Positions 61,706 through 64,000 of a stretch of 64,000 nt of DNA are shown here, piece after piece. The notes under the pieces are model-generated. The model did no database searches. It was not told where the DNA came from and saw only the letters and a program-made list of their open reading frames with translations. This stretch comes from an uncultured Cytophagales bacterium (GTDB taxonomy: Bacteria > Bacteroidota > Bacteroidia > Cytophagales > Thermoflexibacteraceae). How positions within the stretch are numbered: the first letter of the stretch is position 1; every line of letters starts with the position of its first letter. The translations under genes were made by a program, and so were the position numbers. The stretch is from contig CALHUI010000014.1 in the NCBI GenBank assembly GCA_938039675.1, positions 124,001-188,000 on the forward strand. The letters run 5' to 3'.

Positions 61706-62800
61706 ATGATGACATTGCGACAACTCATAGGAGTGGCAGTAGTAAGTACGCTCGGATGGGCATGCGGCAGCAGCGAAGGAGGCAGCCCAAATACGTCTAA
61801 CCTACCGGCAGCACGCGGCAAAACGGGTGAAATTATTGTGGTAATGGATACCGCTCAGTGGAGCGGCGAAGTAGGAGAAGCCCTTCGCAGCGTTTACTCT
61901 GCTGAACTGCCGGGTACGCTTCGGGGCGAACGCATGTTTTCACTTCGCAAGGCACATGCCACCCAACTCAATAACGTACTGAAACAACACAAAAATTTGG
62001 TTTTTGTAGTTTCACTTGAACGCAACTCTCCTGCCTCGCAGCGAATAAAATCATTCTTTCCGCCCGAGGGGTTGCAGCAAATTGCACAAGACAGCAGCCT
62101 GTTCTATCAGGTAGTACCCAATCAGTTTGCAGTTGGCCAAATGGTGGTGTTTTTATTTGGTCAAACTGATAAACAATTAGCCAACCATTTGCGTGTCAAT
62201 CGGCGCAAATTGCAGGATATTTTTGCAGAAACTGAACGCAAACGCATTACGCAAGGACTTTCTAAAGTACGCGCCAAAAACAATTTGGAAGAAAAAATTG
62301 CTAAAACCCACAACATACAACTCCTATTGCCTCGCGGCTTTGAGTTTGTCAAAGAAGAAATCAGCCCCGACAAGAAAAGCGGCTTTCTCTGGGTACGAAT
62401 GCCCGATGCAGAAGTGGACAAAAGCCTGATATTAGCATACAAGCCGTATGAATCGGAAAAGCAGTTCTCTAACGACAGCCTGATTGCATGGCGCAACAGC
62501 TTAGGAAAAGCTCATCTGTACGGCGACCCCGAAAAGCCCGAGACTTACATGATTACGGAACCGCTGGAGCCTCCTACCCTGCGGGAAAGTACCGTAAACA
62601 ACAACTACGCTAAGGAAATGCGTGGCCTGTGGCGCACCAATAATGCCATTATGGGCGGCTCTTTTCTGAGCTATAGTTTTGTTGATGCCAAAACAGGCAG
62701 GATGTACTACTACGAGGGTTTCGCCTATGCTCCATCGCGCAACAGCAAACGCGAAATCATCCGCGAACTGGAAGCTATTTTGCGAGCAGCCAAGTATTAA
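61706..62800 (+). CDS. DUF4837 family lipoprotein
   Basis: A 364-aa lipoprotein of DUF4837, a family largely restricted to Bacteroidota. Signal peptide 'IGVAVVSTLGWACGSS' with lipobox Cys at residue 20; 'GKTGEIIVVMDTAQWSGEVGEAL' begins the domain, and 'EISPDKKSGFLWVRMP', 'GSFLSYSFVDAKTGRMYYYEGFAYAP' are typical late blocks. Function has not been established. It stands alone, divergent from aroE. Confidence 0.9.
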   Translation: MMTLRQLIGVAVVSTLGWACGSSEGGSPNTSNLPAARGKTGEIIVVMDTAQWSGEVGEALRSVYSAELPGTLRGERMFSLRKAHATQLNNVLKQHKNLVFVVSLERNSPASQRIKSFFPPEGLQQIAQDSSLFYQVVPNQFAVGQMVVFLFGQTDKQLANHLRVNRRKLQDIFAETERKRITQGLSKVRAKNNLEEKIAKTHNIQLLLPRGFEFVKEEISPDKKSGFLWVRMPDAEVDKSLILAYKPYESEKQFSNDSLIAWRNSLGKAHLYGDPEKPETYMITEPLEPPTLRESTVNNNYAKEMRGLWRTNNAIMGGSFLSYSFVDAKTGRMYYYEGFAYAPSRNSKREIIRELEAILRAAKY

Positions 62801-62896
62801 AACGCGGATTTGAGATTTAGGATTGTGGATTTTTTTAAAAAACACATCATCCGCAGATGTTGCCTGATAGTATGGCGGTTTATCACGGCAAAAAAT

Positions 62897-62929
62897 AGAG
62901 AGTTATTCCAGAAGCCGGAATAACTCTCT
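62897..62929 (-). terminator. Terminator of the TonB-dependent receptor gene
   Basis: Perfect 13-bp hairpin AGAGAGTTATTCC / GGAATAACTCTCT (7-nt loop) with a T-run on minus, 25 bp beyond the stop. Confidence 0.87.
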
Positions 62930-62953
62930 TAACCATTAATAACCAATTGATAA

Positions 62954-64000
62954 TCAAAAGCTGTATGTAACCGATAAGGTAATTTGACGACCCAAAATCG
63001 GACGTGCCCACACAGGGAAATCAGCAGCGTTTAAAGCCGTAATGTCGGAGTTGGAAAGTATTGTTCCGGCGGGAGTGCGGATACCGCCAACAGCAAGGTC
63101 TTCGGCAGTAGAACCGAACGCACCGTAGCTGCTGAAATTCAAAATACCTGTACTGTTGAGCAGGTTGCTGCCCTGCAAGGCAAAGTTGAAGCGGTTGATA
63201 TCTGCCATAATGCCCCCACTCAATACACCATAAGCAGGCAACTCAATCGTATTGCGGCGGTTGCCATAGCGCTTGCCGAAATAACGGTAGTTTACGTAAG
63301 GGGTAAATTTACCGACTTTGTATGAAGGCGTAATGTCAAACATGACAACAGGCAAGAAATCCACGCGATTGCCCGAAAAATCTTCATCGAAAAAGTTGGC
63401 GGGGTTGGTGCTGCGCGCTGTGTTCTGATAGGTCAGACGGGCAAAGCGCGGGTCTTGCAGGGTAGAAGACAGGCGCACGTTAAAATTCTGTACGGGCTGC
63501 CAAATGGTTTCTATTTCTACGCCCATCGTGCAGGTAGCGTTGAAGGTCGGGTCGGTAAAGAAACTGTTCGCACCCTGAGTAATGAACAATTGCAGCAGTA
63601 CATTGTCCTGATAGCTGTAAAAACCTGTAATAGTAGCCGAAACTTTCTGTGAGGTGATTTTGTAACCGACTTCTGCCTGCGTAATGGTTTCAACCACGCC
63701 GCGTTTGATGGGTACGTTTACGAAATTATTGGCGTAGTAGTCCAATTCTGGAGCTTTGTTGCCGCGTGAGAAGCGTACATAGGTAGCCGATTTATCACTG
63801 ATTTTGTAATTGATACCCAGTGAGCCTGAGAAATAATTGTAGGTTTCGTTCCAATCGTAAGTAATGCCGTTGTAGAGGCGCGTGCCCAAATCGTAAGAAG
63901 TGAACGGGTTGCGGTCTAATCCACCCAGTGCCGCCAAGCCGGGCAGACCTGCCGTTACTGTGCTGCCGCCGCGCCAGCCTTCCTTCGTACCGCTGTGATT
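62954..64000 (-). CDS. TonB-dependent receptor, C-terminal part (truncated by window)
   Basis: The reading frame stays open to the window edge; the track start at 63937 is only an internal TTG. The visible 348 residues are the C-terminal barrel of a TonB-dependent receptor: 'YFSGSLGINYKISDKSATYV', 'YVRFSRGNKAPELDYYAN', 'FNFALQGSNLLNSTGILNFSS' and a final aromatic strand 'GRQITLSVTYSF'. Substrate cannot be inferred without the plug. No SusD-like gene follows downstream, so it is probably not part of a SusCD pair. Confidence 0.92.
   Translation of the reverse strand, partial: NHSGTKEGWRGGSTVTAGLPGLAALGGLDRNPFTSYDLGTRLYNGITYDWNETYNYFSGSLGINYKISDKSATYVRFSRGNKAPELDYYANNFVNVPIKRGVVETITQAEVGYKITSQKVSATITGFYSYQDNVLLQLFITQGANSFFTDPTFNATCTMGVEIETIWQPVQNFNVRLSSTLQDPRFARLTYQNTARSTNPANFFDEDFSGNRVDFLPVVMFDITPSYKVGKFTPYVNYRYFGKRYGNRRNTIELPAYGVLSGGIMADINRFNFALQGSNLLNSTGILNFSSYGAFGSTAEDLAVGGIRTPAGTILSNSDITALNAADFPVWARPILGRQITLSVTYSF

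Noticed and set aside
63935-63937. Start codon of the TonB-dependent receptor at 63937
   Set aside because: It is an internal TTG; the frame stays open to the window end, so the gene is partial.
1-64000. CRISPR arrays, rRNA operons, transposases, prophage genes
   Set aside because: Read on both strands for regularly spaced repeats, rRNA motifs and transposase or phage signatures; none found.

Overview
This is a 64 kb stretch of ordinary-looking chromosome from a member of the Bacteroidota, most likely a Cytophagia-type gliding or T9SS-secreting bacterium. The evidence is a full-length SprA (the type IX secretion outer-membrane translocon), two large secreted proteins with T9SS-type C-termini, several families largely confined to the phylum (DUF4837, DUF5686 and DUF6252-like proteins), many lipoproteins, and repeated upstream matches to the Bacteroidota -7 promoter element TAnnTTTG. 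I see no rRNA, CRISPR array, prophage, transposase or plasmid gene. The only RNA gene I can call firmly is a tRNA-Glu(UUC). Genus and species cannot be decided from the sequence alone.

Layout, 1-16.6 kb: a compact minus-strand group (mrp ATPase, NfuA-like scaffold, a lipoprotein, glycerol kinase glpK) is followed by an ABC exporter pair, a short-chain dehydrogenase, and aminopeptidase P. A small plus-strand operon follows (DUF6252-like lipoprotein, HIT hydrolase, NadR-like kinase), then a glycosyltransferase, alanine dehydrogenase, a small unknown gene with a lone trpB, and an M61 peptidase. Between trpB and the M61 gene lies a 309-bp gap that carries three consecutive perfect stem-loops.

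Layout, 16.8-32.2 kb: envelope and surface genes dominate. They include a 1311-aa IgGFc-binding/LamG-like T9SS substrate, a Ser/Arg-tailed lipoprotein with a DUF4178-like partner, and a four-gene plus operon (BamE-like lipoprotein, RlmI-like methyltransferase, BatA-like VWA protein, rhodanese-thioredoxin lipoprotein). These are followed by a Rieske-like lipoprotein with an altered ligand motif, an outer-membrane barrel candidate, DUF5686, a CAP-domain protein and an L,D-transpeptidase.

Layout, 32.2-51.7 kb: this is the accessory-looking part. It holds a pair of large secreted proteins (748 and 962 aa), sprA, gatB, a second T9SS substrate, tRNA-Glu, a structured intergenic region with opposed terminators, and a 297-aa secreted protein. 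By eye the 748, 962 and 297 aa proteins share a cysteine-bearing C-terminal module that is not a T9SS sorting domain. I regard this as the most interesting observation.

Layout, 51.9-64 kb: a saccharopine dehydrogenase-family enzyme, an exporter operon (ATPase, permease, secreted VOC protein, permease), an aspartate-type aminotransferase, a LutB-like Fe-S protein, a Spy-like periplasmic protein, aroE, a DUF4837 lipoprotein, and the 3' part of a TonB-dependent receptor running off the window.

Taken together, the genes suggest cell-envelope work (T9SS export, lipoproteins, peptidoglycan cross-linking, ABC export) mixed with housekeeping amino-acid metabolism and Fe-S cluster biogenesis. Several starts were moved inward from the ORF track because a signal peptide or conserved N-terminus begins at an internal codon; each case is stated in its entry.
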